Shown: piece after piece, positions 1 through 10,725 of the stretch | How positions within the stretch are numbered: position 1 is the stretch's first letter | Layout: each line of letters starts with the position of its first letter | Source of the DNA: Microcebus murinus | Lineage: Eukaryota; Chordata; Mammalia; Primates; Cheirogaleidae | Assembly: GCF_040939455.1 (NCBI RefSeq) | Contig: NC_134116.1 | Location: forward strand, 45,771,400-45,835,399 | Direction: 5' to 3' | Length of the DNA: 64,000 nucleotides | Position numbers and translations under genes: made by a program | The notes under the pieces: generated by a model | The model's database searches: none | Seen by the model: only the letters and a program-made list of their open reading frames with translations | What the model was told of the DNA's origin: nothing

Positions 1-2409
1 AATAGTATTTCAATATGTGTTGACCAACCTTCATCCCTTTCATTGATAGATTTTCCAAGGCTGGTCTTTTCCAAAGGACAATCAGATATGGCACCACTTT
101 AAATTGCAAAGTCTCCTGAGTTATCTAGAAATTGTGAGGCCTTGTTTATCCTATATTTTTCATGCAGTATAAATTCTTGTTTTAAATAACTGAGTTTGTT
201 CTGGGAAACACAGACACATATTCATGCACACACACACATACATGCACACACATACACATGCACACACATACATGCACGAACATACTTTCTATTCACAGCA
301 CAGTTTAAAATTGGGGTCCATGATTTGTTTTGAGACTTATTCCATCAACCCCTAATCAGAATCCTTCCAACTATAATTTTTGCTTAAATTGGAGAAAATG
401 CATTTGTGAGACATTATCTCAGACATAAATAAAATATACCACAACACACACTTATTCACAACAAAGTTCATAGCCTTTCAGATGCCAGTGTGATTTTTTT
501 TCTAAACAATATCCTCTCTGCTTAAAATATAGTGGCTAGTTCAAGAATGATATTATGCTAAAGCTGGGTGTGATGAATACAGGCCTTTTGTACTTGAACA
601 CATAACTGCAAGCATTTTTTTAAATGCAGAATTGTATGACTATGTACAGGGTTTATTTTTTTTCTCTCAAGTGAAAAATAAGTCTTGAAAGCCTTTGAGA
701 TCTGTATTTTAACTTCACTGTACTAGAAGAATCTTATTTTTTTCCTGGAGGTTATTTTGTCCTCGATCTTTTCTTTTAAGGCAGGGCTTTTTACTTTTAT
801 TATTATTTTTTTAATAAATTATATTTACCTCCTTTGCCTTAGCAGAGTATAGGGTAGAAAAACAAACCAAGCAGTGGCAACAAATCTGTCCAGTGGGCTA
901 TAGTTGAAGCACAGTAGGTGTTGGCAGAAAGGATGAGAGTCTGAAACATGGTAAATATGCAGCATGGGCAAGTGCTTATGGTGGGTGCTGAATTTTGCCG
1001 CAGGACATGCTGAGGCAGACACTTGTATAGACAACTGCTTCTAAATATGTCACTGTATCAGCAGGAAACAGAAGATCTCCCCACTTCTGTTTTTTCAATT
1101 CTGCAAATGGGACCCTATGAGCAATTACTTGGTGAATTAGCAAAGCATCCTGAATAAACAGCCAGTGCCAAGCTATTGGACTAGAGGATTTTAGAGAGCA
1201 AAGAAAAACAGGAAGAAACTATTAAAATAAGCACTGAACAGACTTCTATATGATTCATGCCATGTGCAAGTGGCGTGTAAAAGGATGAAGTGATGGAGTG
1301 CAATGTTTCTCAGGCAGTCTTGCTATTGAGCACTTACAAAGTGTTTCTAATCCTCTAATTGGGTTAAATTCATTTAATTAGCACTGAAAAGATGCAGTTT
1401 AAGTGTTTAATAAAACGTTTATACTCAGAACAGCTACCAGATGTTTTTTTTTTATTGTAGATGTTGCAAAGTTATGCATTTTTTTCTAGAAATGAAGTGC
1501 TTTCTTTTAATAAGAAATACCTGTTTTGCTTCAGTAGATTTTGGCTAAGCTAGAAAAGAAAGTTCAGGTTTAGGGTGCTCTCTCTATCATTTTAGAAAGA
1601 TCTGTTTTTATACTCTCCATTACCTATATACACTTACATTTACACACAATCGCCACAACGTACACATGCAAACACACAGACACACACTACTCTAGTAAGA
1701 GCTGAGAAAGAGTAAGGCTTCCTTTAGTTGACAAGGGTTAAAAAGCGATCCCTGAACATTTTATTAAAAGCCCATTTCATGTATTAGTCACAGGGAAAAG
1801 GTAAGAGATCGTGATGAATTACGGTGTTCTTCATAAACTGGGAACATTTTCTTCGGTGTGCTACACTCTCAAGGAAAAAGGAACCTGATAAACATTGAAG
1901 GTAGATTCTTTAGCATAACTGGGCTGGGAAATGGGGGATGGTGGTTAGGGGAGGTAGGATAATTAGTTGAAATTATATACTGAATTGAATCTGTACCTTT
2001 AGTGGCTGAGCAGCTCTCAGAATCAGTAGACAGTAACTTTTTCTCCCAAACTGTGTAATCTAGTTTTACCACATCTCAATAAAAATCAGAATATTTTTTA
2101 AACATTGAGAGTCTAATAATCATATAGTCACATAGTCAACTATGGTTGAGGGTTTTGACTCAAAATTACAGTTGGAAAGCACTGAAATTACACAGCTTTA
2201 CTGTGTAGCAGAACCTATCTTGGTTATATGATATATATTTTTACGATGTGATTTACTATTCTCTGTCTTCTTCCATTATAACTGTTCGAATTCCTCAATC
2301 TTTATAGTAAACATTAAGCAAAAATACAGAATTTTCTCCAAAATGGAATTGATTTTTAAACTTATATTCTTGAAAATGAGAAAAGAAAATAGTAAGAGGA
2401 ATGCTGTTA
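1..2409. other. Intronic DNA without recognised element
   Basis: AT-rich sequence, read as part of the last PCDH9 intron because the next exon lies downstream on the + strand. The only low-complexity block is a degenerate CA/CATA run at about 205-285. Short reading frames here show no family resemblance. I see no gene or clear repeat. Confidence 0.5.
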
Positions 2410-2425
2410 GAAAACGTTATCTTTG

Positions 2426-2648
2426 TTTGTTTGACATTTCGGTTACATTGTAACTTTTTAGCAGGCGGGAAGGGGGAAGAGAATAAGGGTGTATACTTAC
2501 ATAATGTGTGCGGTGCACACCACCGGGGGATTGGACACGCTTGAATCTCTGGCACTCCCGGGGAGGGAGGTGAGGCAGGGGCAATATTTGTAACCCTAAC
2601 AATATTTGTACCCCCATAATATGATGAAATACAAGGAAGGGAAAAAAA
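2426..2648 (+). mobile_element. 5'-truncated L1 3' end (lemur-type tail)
   Basis: The segment resembles the complement of the L1 3' end seen at 9.8 kb: a G-rich 'gcgggaaggggg' block, 'acacgcttgaatctctgg', and a 'gtacccccataatatgatgaaat' end with an A-rich tail. It is flanked by a 16-bp target site duplication, GAAAACGTTATCTTTG (2410-2425) and GAAAAAGTTATCTTTG (2649-2664), one mismatch. Both ends are therefore defined, giving a 223-bp insertion that carries only the 3' UTR. Confidence 0.85.
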
Positions 2649-2664
2649 GAAAAAGTTATCTTTG

Positions 2665-3879
2665 AATGGTTAACTGAAAACTGACAAATTAAAATAGTAA
2701 CAAATCTTTTATAAATCAGGATTAAAAACAAGGTTTAAGAATTCCTTCTTTAAGGTATATTCCAATATAAAAATGAATGTTCGACTTTTAGGGACAGTCT
2801 CCAAGAAAATGCGCTTTGATATTTCTTTGAAGCTCAATTCAATATCTTTCTCTAAGGGGAAAAAAACACATCTTGACTGCAGAAATCATATTGAAACACT
2901 AAAGTGCTTACTTGTGCTGCTGCTGTCAGTCATATGCGTCACACTTGGTGACGGTCCTCAATCCAGGCAGAAAACCCATTCTCAGTTAACATGGATCAAT
3001 TGGAAAGAATATAAACCACTCCACTGCCCTTAAGACATAGGGACGTCAACTCTCACACAGGTTGCTTGAGTGCTCACTAGAAATGAAAGCAATCTAGGAG
3101 GGTTCTGGTACATGGGAAGTTGGAATATATTATAAATTTTCTGTATTTTATATGACTAATGAAGTAATTTAAAATGATATACTAATATTCTACCTTAAGT
3201 ATTGCATTGTTTACTACAAATGACAATATCATACTTCTAAGGCATTTCTCACTTCCATAATATTTTTCATCTGATACTGTCAAGGTGTTTATAGGTTTAA
3301 ATAAGATGAGCCCATTGAATCACAGACCTGAGCCAGTATTATTTATGTCAGAGAATATCCTTGGTTTGATTTCTATAATTTAAAAAACCTAAAGAACAAA
3401 AGTAATAAATGATAATAATTTGGCAAAGCATTTTATTCAATGCCTTGAAAAATTATGTTGGAGGGATAAAATATTTCTAGCTTTAATGAGAGTAAACCTA
3501 TGATGATTAAAAACTGACTGATGAATTTTATGCAACAACTAATTATAAAGTATCCTACATCCATTTTAGATACCTAATGGGATCTTTGAAGGGTTAGTGG
3601 TATTTTATTTATGTTTTCAACATGGATCTTTAATAAGTAACTAGAGGCTTATTAATTAGATGTCAGATGATGCCAAATCAGTTTCAAGGATTGTGGGAAA
3701 ATACAAACAGTTTTAAAGAGATTAAAGACATAGGCAGGAATAAACAACATTGAGTTCATTCTGTTTTTATAGCTGGAAAATACAGAGTATAAGAATTTGG
3801 ATGCATTGGCTATATAACTTTCATTTTATCTTTATAATGGTTATTCACAATCATCACCCAATATATTTATCTAGTTGAT
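2665..3879. other. Intronic DNA without recognised element
   Basis: AT-rich unique-looking sequence between an L1 tail and a MIR relic. The 86-codon frame at 2773-3033 matches nothing I recognise and is probably chance. Confidence 0.4.
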
Positions 3880-4066
3880 TTTTGATGTTCACAATAGCCT
3901 CATAATGCATCAGGTAATATATTTCATAACTTTAGAGATAAAGAATATAAAGTACAGAAAAGTTAGAAAATACCTCCAAACTTCACTGCCTGTAGTAGCA
4001 TAGGTATTTGAACCTTGGTTCTCAGAATGGAGTCCAGAGCTTTTCAGCCCACACTAACCTGCCTCT
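3880..4066 (+). repeat. MIR-like SINE relic
   Basis: Degenerate match to the MIR core and 3' half: 'ttcacaatagcctcataatgcatcaggta', 'gagataaagaa...agtacagaaaagtta', then a 'gtatttgaacc...gagtccagagctttt' stretch. Old and diverged, so edges are approximate. Confidence 0.6.
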
Positions 4067-4324
4067 AATGAGGGTATTCTTTGTATATTTAGATAGTTCA
4101 TTTTTTGTTACTTTTAGGATAATATTTTTAAAAGAGTGACTAATATGGTACATATGGAATAAAGCAAGTCTTCCAAAGGACATAATTCAGGACAAGATAA
4201 TTTGTTTTTCAAAGTTCTGTACCAGTTCTCCCATTCTTCCGATTCATAGAGGTGAAACAACTAAACCAAAATAAAAGCAAATTTAAAGAGAATTGTATTC
4301 TGTTAACCTCTTTTTCACCAAATA

Positions 4325-5614
4325 TTAGGTCATTAACTATGAAATGTTTCATTTTGAATAAAAAATATAGTTTTTTATATCTCAAACAAGAAGCAGTACA
4401 ATTAATCAAAGTATGCACCTAAACTATCCACACAGTTTTGCTATCTTAAGGGTAGCTTGTTTATGCCAACAGGGAAGAAGACTGGAGAGTGAGTGGTTAG
4501 GAAATCACCAAGGGCATTTTCCACAGCTTTTTGAGAATTGAATATTTTTCCTTGTAAGAAGTGGTCTAAAGCCTGGAAGAAGTGGCAGTAAGTTGGTACA
4601 AGGTCTGACGAATATGGTGGATGACAGTTTCCAAGTCCAGCTTCTGTAGTTTGAGCAGTGTTGTTTGTGCGACATGTGGTCAAGCTGTCTTGCAAGAGGA
4701 ATGACCCGTCTCTATTGGCCAATCTTGGCTGCTTACTCACAAGTATCCTCATCATTTCCTCCAGTTGGTTGCAGTAGAACTCCAATGTAATCGATTGACC
4801 AAGTTTCACGAAGCTGTAGTGGATAATACCAGTGCTGGACCACCAAACATACACAACTGGCTTTTTTTGATGAATATTTAGTTTTAAAATGTGTTTCTGC
4901 ACTTGGTCTTTATTCAACCATTGTGCCAAAAGCTTGCGATTGTCAAAAAGAATACATTTTTCATCACATGTAACAATACCGTGTAGAAATGGTTAGACTT
5001 TATGTCATGACAACAAAGAAAGGCAAGCCTTGAGATGATTTCTCTTCTGATGCTCATTTAATTCATGTGGAACCCATCTATCCAGCTTCTTTACTTTGCC
5101 AATTTGTTTCATATGGCCCAATATTGTTGGAATTGCAACATCAAACCTTGCTGCTAATTCATGCCTAGGTTGATATGGATTTGCTTCCACTACAGCTTTC
5201 AGCTCCACATTATCCACCTTGGTCTCAGCTCACTCACGTGGCTTGGCTCATTTTCAGGATTAAAATCACCAGAATGGCACTTCTCAAACCATCAATGTAC
5301 TGTGTGTTCATTAGCCACATCTTTCCCAAACACTTCTTTTATATTTCGAGCTGTGCGCACTGCATTGGTTCCACAACGGAAATCATATTCAAAAATAACA
5401 TGAATTTTTTGACTTATCCATGATTCCATAAAAATTGCTCTTAAAAAATCTATGAAAGAGAAGGATAATCACAAGCCAAACCATGTGTTTGAAAGAATAA
5501 GGATGAACCTTCACAATAAAAATAAAACAAGAAGTTTCAAAGTGAAATGTCAGAAACGCCAACTGTCAAACTTAGTACTGAAGGAAATTGGACATTTCAT
5601 ACTTAATAATATAA
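4325..5614 (-). mobile_element. Complete mariner transposon (1290 bp), decayed
   Basis: Both ends can be placed. The left end begins TTAGGTCATTAACTATGAAA and the right end, read inward on the minus strand, begins TTATATTATTAAGTATGAAA. Over 23 bp the terminal inverted repeats agree at 19 positions. The left end is preceded by TA (4323-4324), the expected mariner target dinucleotide. The right flank is TG (5615-5616), one change from TA. The 1290-bp length is normal for an autonomous mariner, and the transposase relic fills the interior on the minus strand. Protein wording ('IGKVKKLDRWVPHELNE') puts it in the same broad group as human Hsmar1/SETMAR, but the TIRs differ from those of Hsmar1, so this is another family. 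Stops and a lost catalytic residue show it is dead. Confidence 0.9.
4402..5429 (-). pseudogene. Mariner transposase pseudogene
   Basis: A DD34D-type transposase relic of about 343 codons, close to the family's usual ~345. I chose the start at the ATG on 5429-5427 because the reading frame from there runs straight into the conserved N-terminus. The end is a TAA at 4402-4404 after the typical '...GAYFD' C-terminus. In order: an N-terminal helix-turn-helix region ('IFEYDFRCGTNAVRTARNI'), the linker 'KKLDRWVPHELNE', the first catalytic Asp in 'VTCDEKC', the second in 'FLLQDS', and the third site in 'VPTYCHFF', where Tyr stands where Asp is expected. In-frame stops occur after 'NEHTVH', after 'CLSLLS' and near the C-terminus ('LPLR*QNC'). 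The protein would cut and paste its own element; this copy cannot. Two open blocks (5005-5217 and 4441-4929) survive. Confidence 0.9.
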
Positions 5615-5928
5615 TGTATGATACTGTGACTTTAAGGTACAGTATGAAGGATTTAGGTTTGCCAAAACACCAAGGCATCCCTAGCATCAAAAATTCAGCA
5701 CATATTGGTCTGGCAATTTGTGAGGGTTATTGTGGAGGTTTTATCTTAGCATTCAAAGCAAACTAACACATATTACATTTTTGTAACTGTGACTTGGTGC
5801 GATTATTTCAGAGTTTGATAAGGAGGCTGTTAAGGCTATTTCTAAGGCTTTCTATACAAAACAGTGCCTTAGTCTTTAGAAAGATAATTCTGGCTGCCCT
5901 GAAGTTAAAAAATATTAAATAACTTTAT

Positions 5929-6229
5929 CGGCCTGGTGCTGTGGCTCACACCTGTAATCCTAGCACTCTGGGAGTCCAAGACTAAGGCAGGAGGATTGCT
6001 TGAGGTCAGGAGTTCGAGACCAGCCCGAGCAAGAGTAGAAAATAGAAAAATTAGCCAGGTGTGGTGGCGCATACCTGTAGTCCCAACGACTTGGGCAGCT
6101 GAGGCAAGAGGATTGCTTGAGCCCAGGAATTTGAGTTTACAGTGAGCTATGATGATGCTACTGCACTTTTCCCAGGGTGACAAAGCAAGAATGTCTCAAA
6201 CAAAACAAAACAAAACAAAACAAAACAAA
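5929..6229 (+). mobile_element. Dimeric Alu-type SINE with (AAAAC)n tail
   Basis: Two Alu arms are seen: 'ctgtggctcacacctgtaat', then the right arm 'ggtgtggtggcgcatacctg', ending in 'ctactgcacttttcccaggg' and a CAAAA repeat tail at about 6198-6230. The Alu B-box wording is intact near the start. A short possible target duplication AACTTTA lies at 5921-5927 and about 6230-6236. An AluJ-like, moderately diverged copy. Confidence 0.9.
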
Positions 6230-6239
6230 AACTTTAGGG

Positions 6240-8780
6240 AGGCAAGGAGCCCAGGCTAAAGACATTGCAATTTTCTGGGTAAAAAACAGTAGGTCTGAAA
6301 CCTAAGCATTGTGCTTAAATTGGATGGGAGAGGGGAGGTATTTTGTTTTATAATTTTAATAGCTTATTTTTATTTAAATTTAATGAATTTATTTTTAATC
6401 TACAAAGTTTAAAAATTGGATAGAATTTCATGATGTCTTTATCATTCTTTTCACCCACAGGAATATAATTATCATGAATTAAAATGCATTATACATCTAC
6501 GAAACTGCCCTGGTTTCAATGTGTGTGTTTATAAAACAATGTAGAATCCACGACTGTTAATCTCAAAGGATTTGTATTTAGGAAAGATGGAATTCAGAGG
6601 AATACACTATCAAGAGAACACCATGGTGTCACATATATGTAAATAAGAATGGATTGATAATTATTTAAGTTTTATCCATCCATTCCCTGGTTTAAAGTTG
6701 TAATCAGAGTGGTATATGAGAAATATAATTTTGCTGTTATGGTACTTAGAACAGAATACTGAAAATGTGGGAAGCAGGAGGCTGGTAAAAACAAGGCTAC
6801 TAGAGTTTTCTGGATGTGAAACAACCAGATACTGGACAGAGTTTGATAGAATAATGAGAGGAATAATGCACCTGAAACATATTACAAGGAAAAAATAAGC
6901 CGCAGTTCCTATCAGTTTTCTGAATAGGAGGTGGGAATGATCTGCCAATTTTGCTTCATTACGATTGTAATGAACCTCTGCTTCAAAGCTACTTCATTCT
7001 AATTCGGTCAAACTCCATGGACACAAGATCACATAGTTAATCTAATTTTGTGACTTTTTTTCCTCTCAGTATCTTTTGAAAGTACTTGTATTCATTAATA
7101 GTAACCAGAAGCATTAGATTTAACAATTTTGAATGAAATAAGGGTGACCTCCCACTGATATATTCATACATTAAATACATATAAGAGGAATAGTGATCCT
7201 ATAGAAAATGCACAGGATATATAAATGCATAATGATTATTCTTAAGTATCATTATTCTAAGTAGATTCTGCAATAATAAAAAAGAATACATTCTTGTATC
7301 TCTGAAGGCTGGCTTACTCAATAAAAGAAAAGCAGAAATTTAACCTTGTCAGTTATAATTGTGGAATAGGTTGATACAGTTTAACTCAACACAACTGTTA
7401 TCTCTGCTCTTAAAATTATTTTAGCTTCTGAAAACATTTTTCCCCATCTCATAAGCCAAAGATAACTCATCATAAGTCCTAGAGACATCATAAGCACATT
7501 TTAACCTTAACTCATAGAACTGGGAAGCAATCTGTTACAAACCTGAAGACCAGCGCTTATCCTTCTCATCTTAATAGAATAGCTTTCTGAATAACTATTT
7601 TCCCTCAGCAAAGACCACAACATCCATTGCTGAAATGGAATGGCAAATATTTTTTATATAAAACTAAAAGTAGGCTAGGGAATGTATTGTAAAAATATAC
7701 AATTTTGCATTGCAGAGCCCCTGCCTCTTCTGTTGTCCAGAATTTGAGCAGTGTAACAGATTTCTAGTGAAAGGGATTGCTTCTATCTTACCAATAAATG
7801 ATATTCATTATAAATGGGCACAATACTTGTACTTAGTCAAAGTGGAGATATTGACATCTAGTATCCAGAATGGGGATGACAGATAATACAGGCTCTAAGT
7901 TTGCATATGTATTCAGCATTACTTATTTTTAGCATTGGGAAGTTTAAGGTTCTGATGGCTAATACAGAAATATTGGTGACAGATAGAATTCTGCAGTGGT
8001 AAACCATAGTGAATTATAGTAATCTAAGTGTTCTGAATAATTCCAGTTTACAGACAGAGTATTGCTATGTTTATAGACTTATTTCGATTGCTCTGTTTAC
8101 TTAGGAAATTTAACTTTTTGTAATATTTCTCCTTGCAATTAGGTTTTCTGTGCCATCCTTAAACTGTCAATTTTTCTACCTTTTCACTATGTTTTCATTG
8201 CATAGAATGACCAATGGCTGCATTTGTATTTGAGGCTATTTTAATTGACACACATACTTTTATTCAGGTTGTGTTTGTTTCAATAACCATTATTAATCTA
8301 AAATTAATGTCCTCTGACAATAACAGAGATATAGCAACATGGAATAAGAAGCTCTAAATGCCAGTTTAGTTCTAAGTAGCTGGTGACATTTAGCAAGTCA
8401 CTTTATCTCTCTGAACACATCTTTCCTAATGGAAATGATGGAGTTAAGGGAATGCTCTCTAATGTCTGTCTTTCTTGGACAATTTGAAAACATTTGGTCT
8501 TATCTACAATATCCACCAGTAGATCTACATTTTTCCATCTTTTGAAGAAGAGAATACAGCAAAATAGTGCAGTGGGACTGTGCATATCAGAGAGCCCCAA
8601 TGGAATTTTCTTAGACACAAAAAAGAAGCACAAGTCTCATGGGTGTCCAATAGTCTTTCATAGTTTGCTGTCCTAGCGTGCAGTACTTTGCTCACATCTC
8701 TCCTTTTTTCTTCCATTATAGTACTTCTTTAGAAAAAGTAAAAGAGAGAAAGGTGAAGCTAGGGCAGAATTGTGGCCAGA
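6240..8780. other. Intronic DNA without recognised element
   Basis: 2.5 kb of AT-rich sequence between two Alus. The largest frames (95 codons at 6661-6948 minus, 76 codons at 8403-8633 minus) have no recognisable motifs. I see no clear repeat or gene. Confidence 0.4.
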
Positions 8781-8781
8781 T

Positions 8782-9087
8782 CTGGCTGGGTGTATTGCCT
8801 CATGCCTGTAATCCTTGCATTATGGCAGGCTAAGGAGGGAGGATCCCTTGATTCCAGGAATTTGATACTGGCCTGAGCAACATAATGAGACCTTGTCTCT
8901 ACAAAAAATAGAGAAATTAATCGAGTGTGGTGGTGCATGCCTGTAGTCCCCACTATTTGGAAGGCTGAAGCAGGTGGATCACTTGAGCCCAGGAGTTTGA
9001 GGTTGTAGTGAACTATGATGATGCCACTGGCCTGGGCAACAGAGTGAGAATCTGTCTCCCCACAACCAAAACAAAAAGAAAAGAAAG

Positions 9088-9158
<71 letters not shown>

Positions 9159-9160
9159 AA
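8782..9160 (+). mobile_element. Old Alu-type SINE with expanded (GAAA)n tail
   Basis: Diverged dimeric Alu: 'tgcctcatgcctgtaatcc', 'cctgagcaacataatgagac', right arm 'gtggtggtgcatgcctgtag', ending 'gcctgggcaacagagtgaga'. The A-rich tail has become an almost pure GAAA tetranucleotide run of about 80 bp (9080-9160), a microsatellite born from the tail. Long purine frames over it are artefacts. Confidence 0.9.
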
Positions 9161-9797
9161 CTATTATCTTATAGAGTGGATTCATATTGTATGTATGATA
9201 TGCATTTCAGTGATACAGCTTCAACTCTATTTGCTGGACCAAGAAAGTGAGACAGAGAGGAGAGAGAGAGTTACAATAGTGTGGGTCATTTTTCCCAGGG
9301 ATACTAAGCATATGGCCCTGAGTATAGTTCTGTGGGTGATATAAATGTGTTGTCTCAGTTCTCTCATGCTTCTTAAAATTTGAGCATCTTGATATGCTAA
9401 ATTGAACCTCAATGATAGTTTTCACTGTACCTGAATTTTCCTTTAATCACTTACTTTAAAATCTACTTAAGATCTGATGCACCATAGGTTTCCAAAAATA
9501 TGTTCCAAAACAAAACAAAACCAATAAAAGGAAAGCAAAATAAAATCAGTTAATCATAAAAGAATCTCTACACTTCCCATAAAAACCCTGCTTTAGAAAC
9601 AATAATTCAAACGAAAGAGAGAAGCCAAAGGAAAAAAAAATTCTTAAATTCCTTAGAAGGAAAGCAAACAAACTTTTCTTTTTATAGTAAACAATTATTT
9701 TGTTAATCTTATTATATGTTTTATTTTTACACATACACTACACATATTTCCATTGCCTGTTATTGCCTAAAAGTGACTCATTCTTCTGGAATTGTTT

Positions 9798-10714
9798 TTT
9801 TCTTTTTTAATTTCAGCATATTATGGGAGTACAAATGTTTAGGTTGCATCTGTTGCCTTCCACCCATTCCCACCCGGAGTCAGAGCTTCAAGCATGTCCA
9901 TCCCCTAGATGGTGCACATTGCACTCATTATGTATGTATATACCCATCCCCTCCTCCTCCCTCCAATCTGCCCGTTGCCTATAAATGTTACTCCTCTATG
10001 CCCACTTAGGTTTTGATCAGTTAATGCCAATTTGCTGGTGAGTACATGTGGTACTTATTTTTCCATTCTTGGGATACTTCACTTAGTAGAATGGGTTCTA
10101 GCTCTATCCAGGAAAACACAAGAGGTGCTATATCACCATTGTCTCTTATAGCTAAATAGTACTCCATGGCATACATATACCACATTTTGTTAATCCACTC
10201 ATGTATTGATGGGCATTCAGGTTGATTCCACATCTTTGCAATTGTGAATTGTGCTGCTATAAACATTCGAGTGCAGGTGTCTTTTTTGTAGAATGTCTTT
10301 TGTTCTTTTGGGTAGATACCCAGTAATGAGATTGCTGGATCAAATGGTAGATCTATTTGTATTGCTTTAAGGTATTTCCATATTGCTTTCCACAGAGGTT
10401 GAACTAGTTTGCAATCCCACCAGCAATGTATGAGTGTTCCTATCGGTCCGCATCCATGCCAACATTTATTGTTTGGGGGCCTTTTTTGCAAGCTACATAT
10501 CCGATAAAGGGCTAATAACTAGAATCTATTTAGAACTCAGGAAAATCAGCAAGGAAAGTTCAAACAACACTATCAAAAAGTGGGCAAAGGATATTAGCAG
10601 AAACTTTCCAAAAGAAGACAGAATAATGGCCAACAAACATGAAAAAATGCTCAACATCTCTAATCATCAGGGAAATATAAACCACAATGAGATATCACTT
10701 ATCTCCAGTGAGAA
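9798..10714 (-). mobile_element. 5'-inverted (twin-primed) L1 insertion
   Basis: The 3' part (about 9798-10475) reads on the minus strand: the last ~150 codons of L1 ORF2, 10491-10021, with 'CWHGCGPIGTLIHCWWDC' and 'DTCTRMFIAAQFTIAKMW', then the lemur-type 3' UTR and tail. At about 10476-10485 the orientation flips. From there to about 10714 the L1 reads on the + strand, covering the ORF2 stretch just upstream ('SDKGLITRIYLELRKISKE', 'IKKWAKDISRNFPKED'). Flanks share TGGAATTGTTT (9787-9797 and 10715-10725), a target site duplication bracketing the whole block, so both segments entered in one event. The element is truncated and not competent. Confidence 0.92.
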
Positions 10715-10725
10715 TGGAATTGTTT

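Noticed and set aside
8979..9250. Long Lys/Arg/Glu and Ser/Phe-Leu repeat frames
   Set aside because: Translation of the (GAAA)n microsatellite.
10021..10491. 156-codon minus-strand open frame as a possible gene
   Set aside because: It is the C-terminal end of L1 ORF2 within a truncated, inverted L1.
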